Part shown: in pieces, positions 16,390 to 25,131 of the stretch
How positions within the stretch are numbered: the stretch's first letter is position 1
Layout: every line of letters begins with the position of its first letter
Assembly: GCA_016744335.1 (NCBI GenBank)
Contig: JADGEO010000020.1
Location: forward strand, 1 to 62,267
Source: Anaerolineales bacterium
GTDB taxonomy: Bacteria; Chloroflexota; Anaerolineae; Anaerolineales; Villigracilaceae
Direction of reading: 5' to 3'
Length of the DNA: 62,267 bases
Made by a program: the position numbers and the translations under genes
The notes under the pieces: generated by a model
Database searches by the model: none
The model's input: the letters and a program-made list of their open reading frames with translations, nothing else
Told to the model about the DNA's origin: nothing

Positions 16390-17667
16390 CTAAATACCTA
16401 ATTCGCGAATAACTTCCTCTGCCTTATCTACTCTAACCACCCCTTCAGCAACCAATTTATTTGCCACTTGTTCCACTTGTTCCCCTTTTGCACCTGCGGC
16501 AATAGCAACTTGGCGCGCGTGCAGGGACATGTGTCCGCGTTGAATGCCTTCGGTGGCGAGGGCACGCAGGGCGGCAAGATTTTGCGCTAATCCTACAGAG
16601 ACAATGATTTCGGCAAGTTCAGAGGCAGTTTTAACACCCATCAATTTTAAAGCGGCTTGAGCGGTGGGGTGCACCTTTGTTGCACCACCAACGATTCCGA
16701 CCGCCATTGGCATTTCTAAGGTGCCAACTAAGTTGCCATCTTCATTTTTGCTCCATGTAGAGAGGGATGTGTAACGTCCGCTTTGTGCGGCGAAAGCATG
16801 TGCGCCAGCTTCGATGGCGCGCCAGTCGTTGCCAGTGGCTATAACGACCGCATCCACACCGTTCATTATACCTTTGTTGTGGGTAGTGGCGCGGTAGGGA
16901 TCTGCTTCAGCGAAGGCGTAGGCTTCTACGATGCCATCGCGAACTAATTCACCTGCATAATTATCAAATTTTAGCGCATCTACAGGAATTACACATCTTG
17001 CCCGCGCCATTCTTCTGTCTGATAAATTTGATAAAATTTTCAGATGAACACGCCCACCTGTAATTGTCTCTAAATGAGGGGCAAGTTTTTCACAAGCAGT
17101 ATTGACCGCATTTGCGCCCATCGCATCTCTTACGTCGTAAATGAGATGCACAACCAAAAATGCGCCAATAGAGGAGTTTTCTATAATATGAACTTCTAAA
17201 TCTCTAGCACCGCCGCCTAATTTTTTGAGAATTGGGTCAACGCCATCGGCGATGGTGAGTAACTCTTCTTGGTTTTCATAGATTTCCTTTTTGGCGACAT
17301 CCATATCTTCTAAATCTAAAATCTGGATTTGCCCGATCATTTCTGGGGCAGAGGTGGTGGCGGTGAAACCACCACCTGCACGGGCAAGTTTTGCCATGAA
17401 GGAAACGCCAGCAACCACAGAAGGCTCTTCGATTGCCATCGGCACAAACCTATCTACGCCGTTGATTTTGAAGTTTAGCCCAATGCCAAGGGGCAGGTTA
17501 TGTGTTGCAACCACGTTTTCGACCATCTGCGATGCTTCTTGCGCAGTAAGCGAGCCAAAGGTCACGCGCGAAGCGGAGTCCACATCTGCGTTTAAGTTTT
17601 GCGCGAGCGCATCTAAACGGTCGTCCAGTGATAGTTTATAGAATCCAGAAATACGAGAGTTTGTCAT
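16390..17667 (-). CDS. mvaA: Hydroxymethylglutaryl-CoA reductase, class II
   Basis: This is a 425-residue enzyme interconverting HMG-CoA and mevalonate. The start at 17667 (MTNSRISGFYKLSLDDRL) is chosen over the longer frame because GAGG lies six bases upstream. Recognisable class II features are the catalytic-Glu segment AIEEPSVVAG, the DAMGANAVNTACE motif, the catalytic-Lys segment ATTHNKGIMNGVDAVVIATGND, and C-terminal catalytic-His candidates in GHMSLHARQ. Class II enzymes are often catabolic, but in some bacteria they feed the mevalonate isoprenoid pathway. No other mevalonate gene is in view, so the direction is open. Confidence 0.92.
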   Translation of the reverse strand: MTNSRISGFYKLSLDDRLDALAQNLNADVDSASRVTFGSLTAQEASQMVENVVATHNLPLGIGLNFKINGVDRFVPMAIEEPSVVAGVSFMAKLARAGGGFTATTSAPEMIGQIQILDLEDMDVAKKEIYENQEELLTIADGVDPILKKLGGGARDLEVHIIENSSIGAFLVVHLIYDVRDAMGANAVNTACEKLAPHLETITGGRVHLKILSNLSDRRMARARCVIPVDALKFDNYAGELVRDGIVEAYAFAEADPYRATTHNKGIMNGVDAVVIATGNDWRAIEAGAHAFAAQSGRYTSLSTWSKNEDGNLVGTLEMPMAVGIVGGATKVHPTAQAALKLMGVKTASELAEIIVSVGLAQNLAALRALATEGIQRGHMSLHARQVAIAAGAKGEQVEQVANKLVAEGVVRVDKAEEVIRELGI

Positions 17668-17677
17668 AGTTTTCCTC

Positions 17678-17694
17678 GCCGCTACGGTAGCGGC
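17678..17694. repeat. Hairpin GCCGCTAC/GTAGCGGC in the mvaA leader
   Basis: A perfect palindrome is followed by TAGAGCA and lies only about 11 bases upstream of the mvaA start codon. The GGCTAGAGCA flank matches the 65-bp two-hairpin repeat at 45929 and 56064, so it may be a partial member of that family. It could also shield the mvaA ribosome site. Confidence 0.45.
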
Positions 17695-17759
17695 TAGAGC
17701 ATAGAGAATAGGCACGCTATATTCTACGCCATTTTTCTGGCAAAAACTATCAAAAAGGT

Positions 17760-17765
17760 TATAAT
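17760..17765 (+). promoter_or_regulatory. TATAAT box 7 nt before histidine-kinase ATG
   Basis: TATAAT is followed by seven bases and then the ATG at 17773, with no Shine-Dalgarno. This predicts a leaderless transcript. Confidence 0.5.
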
Positions 17766-17772
17766 TGCGCCC

Positions 17773-19440
17773 ATGAAAACATCTTGTGAAAAATTACAGT
17801 CCCGTTTGCTGGCGTTGCACCGTGCAAATTTAGAATTGATTAAGGATATTTCGCTAGATACACTTTTAATGCGAATTGCAACAGTTGCAAAAGAACAGGC
17901 TGAGGCGCAATATGCCGCACTTGGTTTATTAGATGAAGATGGGAATTTGATAGATTTTGTTTCAGTGGGATTTTCAGATAAGCAGTTGGCGCGTTTGATG
18001 CAAAAACCACAGGGCAAAGGGCTATTGGGTGCGTTGATGGACACAAAAGAACCCATCCGCGTTTCAAACTTGAGTGCCGACCCTCGAAGTGTGGGCTTCC
18101 CTGAGCATCACCCTGCTATGCGCTCATTTTTGGGGGTACCTATTTTAGCGGCAAGCCATCAACTGGGGCAAATTTATCTCACGAACAAAAATGGTGCAAA
18201 TGAATTTAGCGCAGAGGACGAGCAAATTATTCAAATGTTGGCGGGCTATGCGGCGGCGGCAATTCAGAATGCGTTAGTTTATGGCAATTTACGTGAACGT
18301 GATATTGCGCTTACCCAACGTAGCGAAGACTTAGCCCTTCTGAACGACATTGCTTCTGCCCTTGTACCCACGCAGGGTTTAGACGATATTGTACATAAAA
18401 CTCTTGCGTTAGCGATGGATTATCTCAATGTGGAAGCGGGGGAAATTTTCTTGTTAGATGAAGAAAGTCAAACTTTGCGCCTAATTCTACATCGCGGAGA
18501 ATCAGCTGAAGCCTTTTGGACGCGTAGCCGTTTTAAGTTAGGGGAGGGTTTTGTGGGTATTGTTGCTGAAAAAAATAAAACCCTAACGAGTAAAGATCTT
18601 TCTAAGGATATGCGCTATTTACGCTCTGCGGTAGTAGATGCAGGCTTTAACCAACTTGTTTATTTACCGCTCACTTCGGGCGATAAAATGATAGGCGTAT
18701 TAGGCACTGCCAAGCGGGGCGAAGATCTTTTCGATGAGCGGAGCATTCAACTTTTAACTGCTGTTGGCAATTGGGCAGGGTTGGCTATAGAAAACTCCCG
18801 TATGCATACAGACGCACGGCGTTTAGCAGTGCTAGAGGAGCGCGAAAGAATAGGTATGGATATGCACGATGGTGTTATTCAATCTATATTCGGCGTTGGG
18901 CTGGGGTTAGAAAATGTGCGTCATCTTATAGACGAAGATGCAAATGCCGCCAAAGAGGGAGTTAGAGTTGCTATCGATGGTTTAAATCAAGCTATTCGTG
19001 ATTTACGTACCTATATTCTTGATTTGCGCCCCTACCAATTGGGTGATGAAAATTTGCTTGTTGGTATTCGGCGTTTGCTCACAGAGTATCGCGTAAATAC
19101 CCTTTCAGAAGCAATGATTACAGGAAATGAGCGTGATTTTGTCAGTCTCCCTAAATCTCAAGGAATGATTTTCTTCCATATTTGCCAAGAATCCCTTGCC
19201 AATACAGCCAAACATGCTAAAGCAAAACGCGTTAGTGTTAATTTATGGGCAACGTCAGATCGGGTACTTATGGAAATTAAAGATAATGGTAAAGGCTTTG
19301 CACTCGATAAAATGAGCATGACGCTTGGGCACGGACTCTCTAATATGCACACACGTATTCGTAAAGTTGGCGGGGAGATAGAGATCGACTCTGCTCCAGG
19401 AGAGGGAACGACTATTTTGGCTTGGTTGCCGCGAGAGTGA
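17773..19440 (+). CDS. Cytoplasmic GAF-GAF histidine kinase (HisKA_3, NarL-type)
   Basis: This is a 555-residue soluble sensor kinase without membrane segments. Two GAF domains occupy about 20-165 and 190-345. The HisKA_3 dimerisation domain has the phospho-acceptor His in RIGMDMHDGVIQSIFGVGL near residue 365. The HATPase_c domain has EIKDNGKGF and GHGLSNMHTRI. Kinases of this type usually phosphorylate NarL/LuxR-family regulators, but no partner gene is adjacent, so it is an orphan in this window. GAF domains could bind a small ligand, heme or a chromophore. A Cys needed for bilin attachment was not identified. Confidence 0.88.
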   Translation: MKTSCEKLQSRLLALHRANLELIKDISLDTLLMRIATVAKEQAEAQYAALGLLDEDGNLIDFVSVGFSDKQLARLMQKPQGKGLLGALMDTKEPIRVSNLSADPRSVGFPEHHPAMRSFLGVPILAASHQLGQIYLTNKNGANEFSAEDEQIIQMLAGYAAAAIQNALVYGNLRERDIALTQRSEDLALLNDIASALVPTQGLDDIVHKTLALAMDYLNVEAGEIFLLDEESQTLRLILHRGESAEAFWTRSRFKLGEGFVGIVAEKNKTLTSKDLSKDMRYLRSAVVDAGFNQLVYLPLTSGDKMIGVLGTAKRGEDLFDERSIQLLTAVGNWAGLAIENSRMHTDARRLAVLEERERIGMDMHDGVIQSIFGVGLGLENVRHLIDEDANAAKEGVRVAIDGLNQAIRDLRTYILDLRPYQLGDENLLVGIRRLLTEYRVNTLSEAMITGNERDFVSLPKSQGMIFFHICQESLANTAKHAKAKRVSVNLWATSDRVLMEIKDNGKGFALDKMSMTLGHGLSNMHTRIRKVGGEIEIDSAPGEGTTILAWLPRE

Positions 19441-19492
19441 TGGGCTTTTTTGAATACGCGATTTCTCATTATCACGATAAAAAGGAAACTTT

Positions 19493-20470
19493 ATGAATAT
19501 CTTTATCACAGGTGGTGCTGGCTATATAGGCTCAACTGCCGCCGAAAAACTGCTCGAAGTTGGGCATCATGTCACTGTTTACGATTCCCTTGTCACTGGT
19601 TATAGGCAAGCAGTGCCAGCAGGTGCAGAATTTATTCATGCTGATTTAGCTGATGAGAAAGCCCTTAAATCTGCGCTAAATAGCCGAAAATTTGATGCAG
19701 TAATGCACTTTGCCGCCTTCATTGAAGCAGGCGAGAGCATGAAAGATCCCGGTAAATTTATTCAAAATAATTTGGTCAATTCATCGCGGCTTATCGAAGC
19801 CGCTGTTCAAGCAGATGTGAAGCGATTTGTGCTTTCTTCTACTGCGGCTGTTTATCAATCTAGTGATAAGCCCTTGAGCGAAGAATCACCATTGGGTCCC
19901 ACCAATACCTATGGCTATACTAAACTCGCTGTTGAACGCATTCTCGAATGGTATAGGCAAATTCACGGTTTGCATTATGCCGCCTTACGATACTTCAATG
20001 CCGCGGGCGCACTCCCAAATCGTGGTGAGGCACATCAGCCCGAATCGCATTTGATACCGCTTGTACTCCAAGTTGCACTCGCACAACGTGAGCATATCGG
20101 CATCTTTGGTACCGATTACGCCACACCAGATGGCACAGCTATTCGCGATTATATCCATATTTCAGATTTAGTCTCAGCGCATCTTTTAGCCTTAGACGCT
20201 TTAATAGAAAAAGATAAATTAGTTTTCAATATCGGCACAGGAACAGGCTATTCTGTTCGCGAAGTTATTGAAACCGCGCGTAAAGTGACGCAACACCCCA
20301 TCCCCGCTGTAGAGACACCCCGCCGCGCGGGAGACCCAGCGCGCTTGGTTGCATCTTCTGAAAAAATTCAAAGAGAGCTTGGTTGGAAAGCAGAGCATTC
20401 AGATTTAACGAATATTCTTGAAAGCGCGTGGGCATGGCATGAGTCGCATCCGAATGGATGGAAGAAATAG
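19493..20470 (+). CDS. galE: UDP-glucose 4-epimerase
   Basis: This is a short-chain-dehydrogenase-type epimerase of 325 residues that interconverts UDP-glucose and UDP-galactose. The NAD-binding GGAGYIGS starts at residue 7. SSTAAVY near 115 and the catalytic YGYTK near 143 follow, with a substrate segment RYFNAAGALP. The C-terminal part RRAGDPARLVASSEKI is characteristic of GalE. AAGGAAA precedes the ATG. It is the only sugar-nucleotide gene here, so it likely serves general envelope or exopolysaccharide synthesis. Confidence 0.9.
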   Translation: MNIFITGGAGYIGSTAAEKLLEVGHHVTVYDSLVTGYRQAVPAGAEFIHADLADEKALKSALNSRKFDAVMHFAAFIEAGESMKDPGKFIQNNLVNSSRLIEAAVQADVKRFVLSSTAAVYQSSDKPLSEESPLGPTNTYGYTKLAVERILEWYRQIHGLHYAALRYFNAAGALPNRGEAHQPESHLIPLVLQVALAQREHIGIFGTDYATPDGTAIRDYIHISDLVSAHLLALDALIEKDKLVFNIGTGTGYSVREVIETARKVTQHPIPAVETPRRAGDPARLVASSEKIQRELGWKAEHSDLTNILESAWAWHESHPNGWKK

Positions 20471-20485
20471 AACCTGTTTTTCACG

Positions 20486-20491
20486 TATAAT
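20486..20491 (+). promoter_or_regulatory. TATAAT box 6 nt before the toxin-antitoxin-like operon
   Basis: TATAAT, then six bases (AAAACT), then the ATG at 20498. No ribosome site fits between, so the first gene of the pair is probably translated from a leaderless mRNA. Confidence 0.5.
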
Positions 20492-20497
20492 AAAACT

Positions 20498-20788
20498 ATG
20501 AAAACTCAAAAACTCCCTTATCTCTGGGATTACGATCTTAGCCCGCAAGAATTCCATCAAATTTTGGCGGGGAGTTTAGCGCGAGGAAGTTTAGACCAAG
20601 ATTGGGCGGCCTGTCGTTTAATCGAGTATGCCTCTTATGAAGAAATTATTCATCAAATTGGCTTTCGTAGTTTGGTAGAAAATTGGTCACGATGGCGAAA
20701 AAATATTCGCTCCGAAAGTCGTATACGCGGTTTTGATTTCCTCGTAGAGTGGTTGCCTGAAAAACACCCTGAGAGATTAAATGGATAA
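20498..20788 (+). CDS. Small protein upstream of AbiEii-like toxin, putative antitoxin
   Basis: This is a 96-residue protein with no family I can name with certainty. It is rich in Trp, Arg and acidic residues (LWDYDLSPQEF; LVENWSRWRKNIRSESRIRGF). It has no clear helix-turn-helix. It overlaps the downstream nucleotidyltransferase-like gene by eight bases and appears to share its promoter. That is the usual layout of an antitoxin before an AbiEii-type toxin. The role is inferred from context only. Confidence 0.6.
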   Translation: MKTQKLPYLWDYDLSPQEFHQILAGSLARGSLDQDWAACRLIEYASYEEIIHQIGFRSLVENWSRWRKNIRSESRIRGFDFLVEWLPEKHPERLNG

Positions 20789-21437
20789 TTCTAATTTTTA
20801 CGAAGAAAAACTGTATCCTTTACAAAATAGCGTTCTGAAAGTAATCGGTCAAGTAGAGACAAAGTTTTACCTCACAGGTGGAACAGCCGCCTCGCGTGGA
20901 TATCTCAACCATCGTTATTCAGATGATTTAGACTTTTTTGTTAATGACGATGAGTATTTTGAATTGTGGGTTTCAAGAATTACCCAAGCATTAAATAGCA
21001 CTTGGAAATGCACGGTCCTGATGAATGAAAAACGCTTTGCGCGTCTTCATATAGTAGAGGATGAAGTTTTATTGAAAATAGAAATGATTAACGATGTCCC
21101 TGCACGCGTTGGGGAAATTATTGACCATCCCATTCTTGGAAAATTAGACAGCGCAGAAAACATCTTTGCAAATAAAATTTCTGCCTTAATCGGACGGAAC
21201 GAACCCAAAGACCTTGTTGATATTTGGGCATTTTCTTCTCTCAAAAAACTTTCTCTTCAAGATGCAATCACAAATGCACAAAGTAAAGCTGCTGGTATTT
21301 TTCCCGCTGACTTAGCCAGAATTCTCTGCTCTGTGAAAAAAAATGATTGGGAAATCATTCGTTGGATAAATAAACCGCCAGTTGAGAAATTCATTTCTCA
21401 ACTAAATGATTTGGGGGAAGGCTTAATTTTGCCCTAA
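20781..21437 (+). CDS. AbiEii/AbiGii-family nucleotidyltransferase (putative toxin)
   Basis: This 218-residue protein has the nucleotidyltransferase signature of the AbiEii toxin family. YLTGGTAASRGYLNHRYSDDLDFF spans about residues 30-53; the Gly-Gly pair is at 33-34 and candidate metal-binding acids are at 49 and 51. A later helical part follows, with LGKLDSAENIFANKISALIGRNEPKDLVDIW. The KxxAxxxRxxxKDLxD-like segment is typical. Family members transfer nucleotides to RNA or protein and arrest growth in type IV toxin-antitoxin or abortive-infection systems. It overlaps its small upstream partner. No phage or other defence gene is next to it. Confidence 0.82.
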   Translation: MDNSNFYEEKLYPLQNSVLKVIGQVETKFYLTGGTAASRGYLNHRYSDDLDFFVNDDEYFELWVSRITQALNSTWKCTVLMNEKRFARLHIVEDEVLLKIEMINDVPARVGEIIDHPILGKLDSAENIFANKISALIGRNEPKDLVDIWAFSSLKKLSLQDAITNAQSKAAGIFPADLARILCSVKKNDWEIIRWINKPPVEKFISQLNDLGEGLILP

Positions 21438-21443
21438 CTTTCT

Positions 21444-22100
21444 ATGAATAATTTCCTCACCTTCTTCATTGTCCTCATTGGCTGGGTGTTTTCGCTCACG
21501 CTACACGAATTTTCTCACGCCTATATTGCCTATCTTGGCGGAGATACGAGCGTGAAAGAAAAAGGATATTTGAGCTTTAATCCGCTCAAATATACGCATC
21601 CCGTTTACTCCATCCTTATGCCTTTGCTCTTTCTCTTTATGGGCGGGATTGGTCTACCTGGTGGCGCGGTTTATATAGAAACTTGGCGGTTACGTAGCCC
21701 AAAATGGAAGAGTGCTGTTTCTTTAGCCGGTCCCTTTTCTAATTTTTTGCTCATTATTGTCCTGTCTGTTTTTCTATATTTTGCCCCTACAGAATTTTCT
21801 GGTATTTATCCTGGGCTTGCTTTTCTTACCCTTTTGCAAATCTATGCGCTGGTGCTTAACCTCATCCCCCTCCCACCTTTTGATGGGTTTGGGGCAATAG
21901 AGCCATATATCAGCCAAAATATCTTAGAAATGCTCGAACCTATCCGCGGCTCAATGATTTGGATTGTCTTTGCCCTGCTCTGGTACGTCCCCGTAGCGAG
22001 CAATGCCTTTGATACGCTCATTCTTCGAATGGCAATGTTCTTTCAAATTCCACTTGAATTGGTTGCAGTGGGATACCAACAATTCTTTTTCTGGAAATAG
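21444..22100 (+). CDS. Site-2-protease family membrane metalloprotease (M50)
   Basis: This is a 218-residue integral membrane protein with about five or six hydrophobic segments. The zinc-binding motif HEFSHAYIAYLGG (HExxH) is near residue 20 in the first TM helix, and LNLIPLPPFDGFGAI near 138 supplies the third ligand Asp. This short form without PDZ domain matches the minimal Chloroflexi/cyanobacterial M50 group. Substrate unknown. It starts seven bases after the toxin-like gene without a strong ribosome site, so it may be co-transcribed by read-through. Confidence 0.85.
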   Translation: MNNFLTFFIVLIGWVFSLTLHEFSHAYIAYLGGDTSVKEKGYLSFNPLKYTHPVYSILMPLLFLFMGGIGLPGGAVYIETWRLRSPKWKSAVSLAGPFSNFLLIIVLSVFLYFAPTEFSGIYPGLAFLTLLQIYALVLNLIPLPPFDGFGAIEPYISQNILEMLEPIRGSMIWIVFALLWYVPVASNAFDTLILRMAMFFQIPLELVAVGYQQFFFWK

Positions 22101-22105
22101 ACGCC

Positions 22106-22221
22106 ACGCGCGCGAACTTATGCTGAGCACTGAACCTCAAGCATCTTCTTGGCGTAAACGGGAGGGTGTCTACGCCAGCAAAATGCCTATTGAAAGCACT
22201 CAAGTTCAAATTTACGTGTGA
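22106..22221 (+). repeat. Structured intergenic element, copy D (116 nt)
   Basis: The copy starts with ACGCGCGC and ends ACGTGTG, which still pair through a G-U. Internal hairpins are TGAG/CTCA and TGGCGTA/TACGCCA (about 22150-22177). The 3' stretch GCACTCAAGTTCAAA parallels GCACGCAAGTTAAA in copies A and B. It begins six bases after the M50 gene stop. Confidence 0.6.
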
Positions 22222-22243
22222 GCCTACGCACATCATCCAATAG

Positions 22244-22275
22244 GCAGTAAGAATCCGTTTGCAGATTCTTACTGC
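22244..22275. repeat. 12-bp perfect hairpin before dus
   Basis: GCAGTAAGAATC and its exact complement are separated by the 8-base loop CGTTTGCA. There is no T-run, so it is not a standard terminator. It ends about 20 bases before the dus start codon and could act in the dus leader. Confidence 0.6.
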
Positions 22276-22294
22276 ACCAACAGATAAATTTATA

Positions 22295-23245
22295 ATGTCC
22301 CCTACCTTTTACGTTGATAAAATTCCCGTTTACGGTGATGTAATTCTTGCGCCCATGATGGGATTCTCAGATTTACCCTACCGCTCACTTTGCCGAGAAC
22401 TTGGCTCTGCGATTAGTTATACAGAATTTGCGCGCGCCGAGGGGCTAATTCATAATATGAAGCGTGTTTCTGAAAAACTAGAATATATTGAAGAAGAACG
22501 CCCCATTGCTTTTCAGATTTATACGCACGATGTGGATTATATGGTAAAAGCGGCTCTTAATATCCAGCCTCTGCGCCCAGATTTTATAGATATTAATATG
22601 GGTTGCCCCACAAAAACCATCGCTAACAGTGGTGCGGGCGCGGGCATGATGCGCACGCCCATCAAAGTTGCCCGTCTTTTTAAACGCTTGGTCAAAGAGT
22701 TAGATGTCCCCGTTACAGCAAAAATCCGCATGGGCTGGGACGATTGTATCAATTACAAACTTATTTCCCGTATTGTTGAAGAAGCAGGTGCGTCACTGAT
22801 TGCGATTCATGGCAGAACGCGCGAGGGGGGACGCGAGAGAGATGCAAATTGGGACTCGATTGCTGAAACAAAGCAACTTGTCAATATCCCCGTGATTGGT
22901 AATGGTGATGTGAAAACTGTGGCAGATATTGCCAAAATGAAAAAGCACACTGGCTGTGATGCTGTGATGATTGGCAGAGCGGCAATTGGCAACCCCTGGA
23001 TTTTCTCGGGCAAAGACCGAAACGAAGTGACTTTTGAAGAAGTTCAAGCATTAATGTCTAAGCATTTAGATGCAAATATCGCTTTTTATGGAGAAAAATT
23101 AGGAATCAATCTCTTCCGTAAACACGTAGTGCAATATCTTTCTCCCCTCCCCACTACACGCCGCTATAGACGTGATTTATTAACGCGAGAGAATAAAGAA
23201 GAGTTTTTGGTCTTGTTAGATCAGATTTATGAGAATTTGGTATAG
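22295..23245 (+). CDS. dus: tRNA-dihydrouridine synthase
   Basis: This is an FMN-dependent enzyme of about 316 residues that reduces uridine to dihydrouridine in tRNA. The start at 22295 is preferred because the family's first strand follows (YGDVILAPMMGFSDLPYRSL). The catalytic Cys lies in DINMGCPTKTIANSGAGAGMM. AKIRMGWDD, AIHGRTR and the FMN phosphate-binding GNGDVKT and DAVMIGRAAIGNPWIF complete the barrel. The gene is closest in type to DusB. No strong Shine-Dalgarno is visible. Confidence 0.9.
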   Translation: MSPTFYVDKIPVYGDVILAPMMGFSDLPYRSLCRELGSAISYTEFARAEGLIHNMKRVSEKLEYIEEERPIAFQIYTHDVDYMVKAALNIQPLRPDFIDINMGCPTKTIANSGAGAGMMRTPIKVARLFKRLVKELDVPVTAKIRMGWDDCINYKLISRIVEEAGASLIAIHGRTREGGRERDANWDSIAETKQLVNIPVIGNGDVKTVADIAKMKKHTGCDAVMIGRAAIGNPWIFSGKDRNEVTFEEVQALMSKHLDANIAFYGEKLGINLFRKHVVQYLSPLPTTRRYRRDLLTRENKEEFLVLLDQIYENLV

Positions 23246-23335
23246 GATTGCTGGTCAGACTCTGAACCTCTGCCCAGCGGAACATACAGAGTACAGATAA
23301 ATAGACTTTGTCAGAAATAAAATTTCAACCGTTAG

Positions 23336-23370
23336 AAGAACCCGCTCCCTTCAAGGGAGCGGGTTCTTTT
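23336..23370 (+). terminator. Perfect 16-bp hairpin terminator
   Basis: Arms 23336-23351 and 23353-23368 are exact complements around CTTCAAG and are followed by TTTT. It lies between the convergent dus and desulfurase-like genes and can serve both. A degenerate copy occurs at 4305-4340. Confidence 0.8.
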
Positions 23371-23379
23371 ACTTCTAAC

Positions 23380-24639
23380 TTAAGACATTTTTGCGATTTC
23401 GTTTAAGGCTTCCCCTAATTTCTTAATCTCTTCAAGCGTATTATAGTGCGTTGCGCCAACGCGCACCATTCCACCGCTGTCTTCAAGACCGAGTCTTTCG
23501 GTAATGTTGAGGGCATAATAATTGCCATCCCAAACATAGATGCCGCGTTCTCCGAACGCCTCTGCTACCTTGCGTGGATGCAAATCTCCGAGACGGAAGG
23601 AGAAGGTTGCCACGCGTTCTTCGGTTTTTTGAGAGTCATTAGGACCATATAAAACCAAGCCAGGCACAGTACTTAATGTAGCGAGTAAAGCCTGATTGAG
23701 TTCTTGCTCGTATATGCCAATGGCTTTCATCGCTTTTTTGAGCGTTAGCGTTCGTCCTGAATAATCTTTTTCGGGGAAATCATATTCGTCTCCAAACTCA
23801 TTCCCTATCCATTCAAAATACTCAATTGCGCCGAGAACACCCGCAATCCCTTCGTGGTTTTGTGTGCCTGTCTCGAATTTGCTTGGTAAGTGATTGCTCG
23901 CAGGACGGACTTTATAGGCTTTTAATTCTTCGAGTAATTGCTTTTTGCCATAAAGAACGCCTGCGTGAGGCCCAAAGTACTTATAGGGGGAAGAAACGAG
24001 AAAATCGGCATCCAAATCTTGTACGTCAATCATGCCATGAGGGGCATATTGCACAGCATCCACATAGACCATTGTGCCAACTTTGTGTGCCATTTTGATA
24101 ATTTTCTTGATGGGGTTAATTGTCCCTAAAGAGTTGGATGCGTAGCCAACCGCCAGAAACTTCGGTTTTCGTGCGAGGGCATCTTCTAATTCGTCAAGAT
24201 TCAGCGTCCCATCTTCCACATCGAAGCCGACCCAGTTGACATTGGCACCGCGATCTTCGGCGGCAAGCACCCAAGGGGTCACGTTTGCGTCATGGTCGAG
24301 ACGCGTCACGACAATTTCATCGCCTGCATCCCACATCTTAGAAATAGAGCGGCTGAGATGCAGAGTTAGCGTGGTCATATTATTGCCAAAAACAATTTCT
24401 TCGGGGCTGGCGGCGTTGTAGAAATCTGCCATTGCCTGATGCGCTTCGTCGAGCACGGCATCTGATGCCGCACTTGTGGCAAATGCGCCCTCATGATTGG
24501 CATTGCAATCGACGAGATAGGTGGTCATACGATCGAGGCTTTGTTGGCAAATTTGCGTGCCGCCAGGTCCATCGAAAAAGATGGCGGGGCGGGCAAGGGC
24601 GGGAAATTTTGCACGAATTTTGGGGATATTGAGAGGCAT
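23380..24639 (-). CDS. Cysteine-desulfurase-like class V aminotransferase
   Basis: This is a PLP enzyme of 419 residues. It matches the cysteine-desulfurase-like subfamily that opens IRAKFPALARPAIFFDGPGGTQ. Features are NNMTTLTLHLSRS (phosphate-binding region), DHDANVTPW, YVDAVQYAPHG and the PLP lysine in VSSPYKYFGPHAG. FETGTQNHEGIAG follows the substrate region. I see no clear active-site Cys loop, so sulfur transfer is unproven and another selenocysteine/cysteine lyase-like or aminotransferase reaction is possible. AGGAG precedes the ATG. The gene is divergent from usp. Confidence 0.85.
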   Translation of the reverse strand: MPLNIPKIRAKFPALARPAIFFDGPGGTQICQQSLDRMTTYLVDCNANHEGAFATSAASDAVLDEAHQAMADFYNAASPEEIVFGNNMTTLTLHLSRSISKMWDAGDEIVVTRLDHDANVTPWVLAAEDRGANVNWVGFDVEDGTLNLDELEDALARKPKFLAVGYASNSLGTINPIKKIIKMAHKVGTMVYVDAVQYAPHGMIDVQDLDADFLVSSPYKYFGPHAGVLYGKKQLLEELKAYKVRPASNHLPSKFETGTQNHEGIAGVLGAIEYFEWIGNEFGDEYDFPEKDYSGRTLTLKKAMKAIGIYEQELNQALLATLSTVPGLVLYGPNDSQKTEERVATFSFRLGDLHPRKVAEAFGERGIYVWDGNYYALNITERLGLEDSGGMVRVGATHYNTLEEIKKLGEALNEIAKMS

Positions 24640-24655
24640 TTTTTTCTCCTAAAGC

Positions 24656-24684
24656 TTGAAAAAGAAACACGAAATTTGTATACT
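24656..24684 (+). promoter_or_regulatory. Sigma-70-type promoter of the universal stress gene
   Basis: TTGAAA (24656-24661) and TATACT (24679-24684) are spaced by 17 bases. The ribosome site AAGGAGG follows at about 24700, six bases before the ATG at 24712. This is the clearest housekeeping-type promoter in the window. Confidence 0.65.
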
Positions 24685-24711
24685 TAAATTATAACCAATA
24701 AGGAGGTTCTC

Positions 24712-25131
24712 ATGTTTAAAAATATCTTGTTGGGTGTTGACGGTTCAGAACACGCATTACATGCGGCGCAAAAAGCGGCGGCATTGGCAAATTGTGTGGA
24801 TGCTAATTTATGGATTGTGGTGGCACATGCCACCGTACCGGCTTATTTGGGTGAACCAAATTTTAGCAATGCAATCGTTGCCCGCCTTGATGAATCGAAG
24901 GAGATTCTTGAAAAAGCTGTGGAAGCAGTCGGTGAGATTTCTGGAGAAATTCATACCGAAATTCTCGAAGGGTCTGCGGCGGAGGTCGTTTTGAATGTTG
25001 CCGATGTGCGCGATATTAACCTGATTGTGATGGGTTCGCGCGGGCATGGCAAATTGCGCGGTCTGCTTTTGGGCAGTCAATCACAAAAAGTTTTACAACA
25101 CGCTCCTTGTCCGGTGATGATTGTTAGATAA
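24712..25131 (+). CDS. Universal stress protein, UspA family
   Basis: This is a single-domain Usp of 139 residues. The N-terminal KNILLGVDGSEHALHAAQKA and the C-terminal ATP-binding GSRGHGKLRGLLLGSQSQKVLQHAPCPVMIV (G2xG9xGS pattern) are both intact, so it should bind ATP. Such proteins support survival under stress. It has its own promoter and strong ribosome site. Its 3' end overlaps the convergent mobA by eight bases. Confidence 0.93.
   Translation: MFKNILLGVDGSEHALHAAQKAAALANCVDANLWIVVAHATVPAYLGEPNFSNAIVARLDESKEILEKAVEAVGEISGEIHTEILEGSAAEVVLNVADVRDINLIVMGSRGHGKLRGLLLGSQSQKVLQHAPCPVMIVR

Noticed and set aside
22003..22221. 72-codon frame after the M50 protease gene
   Set aside because: It overlaps the protease gene in another frame and runs through structured element D; no motif or ribosome site.
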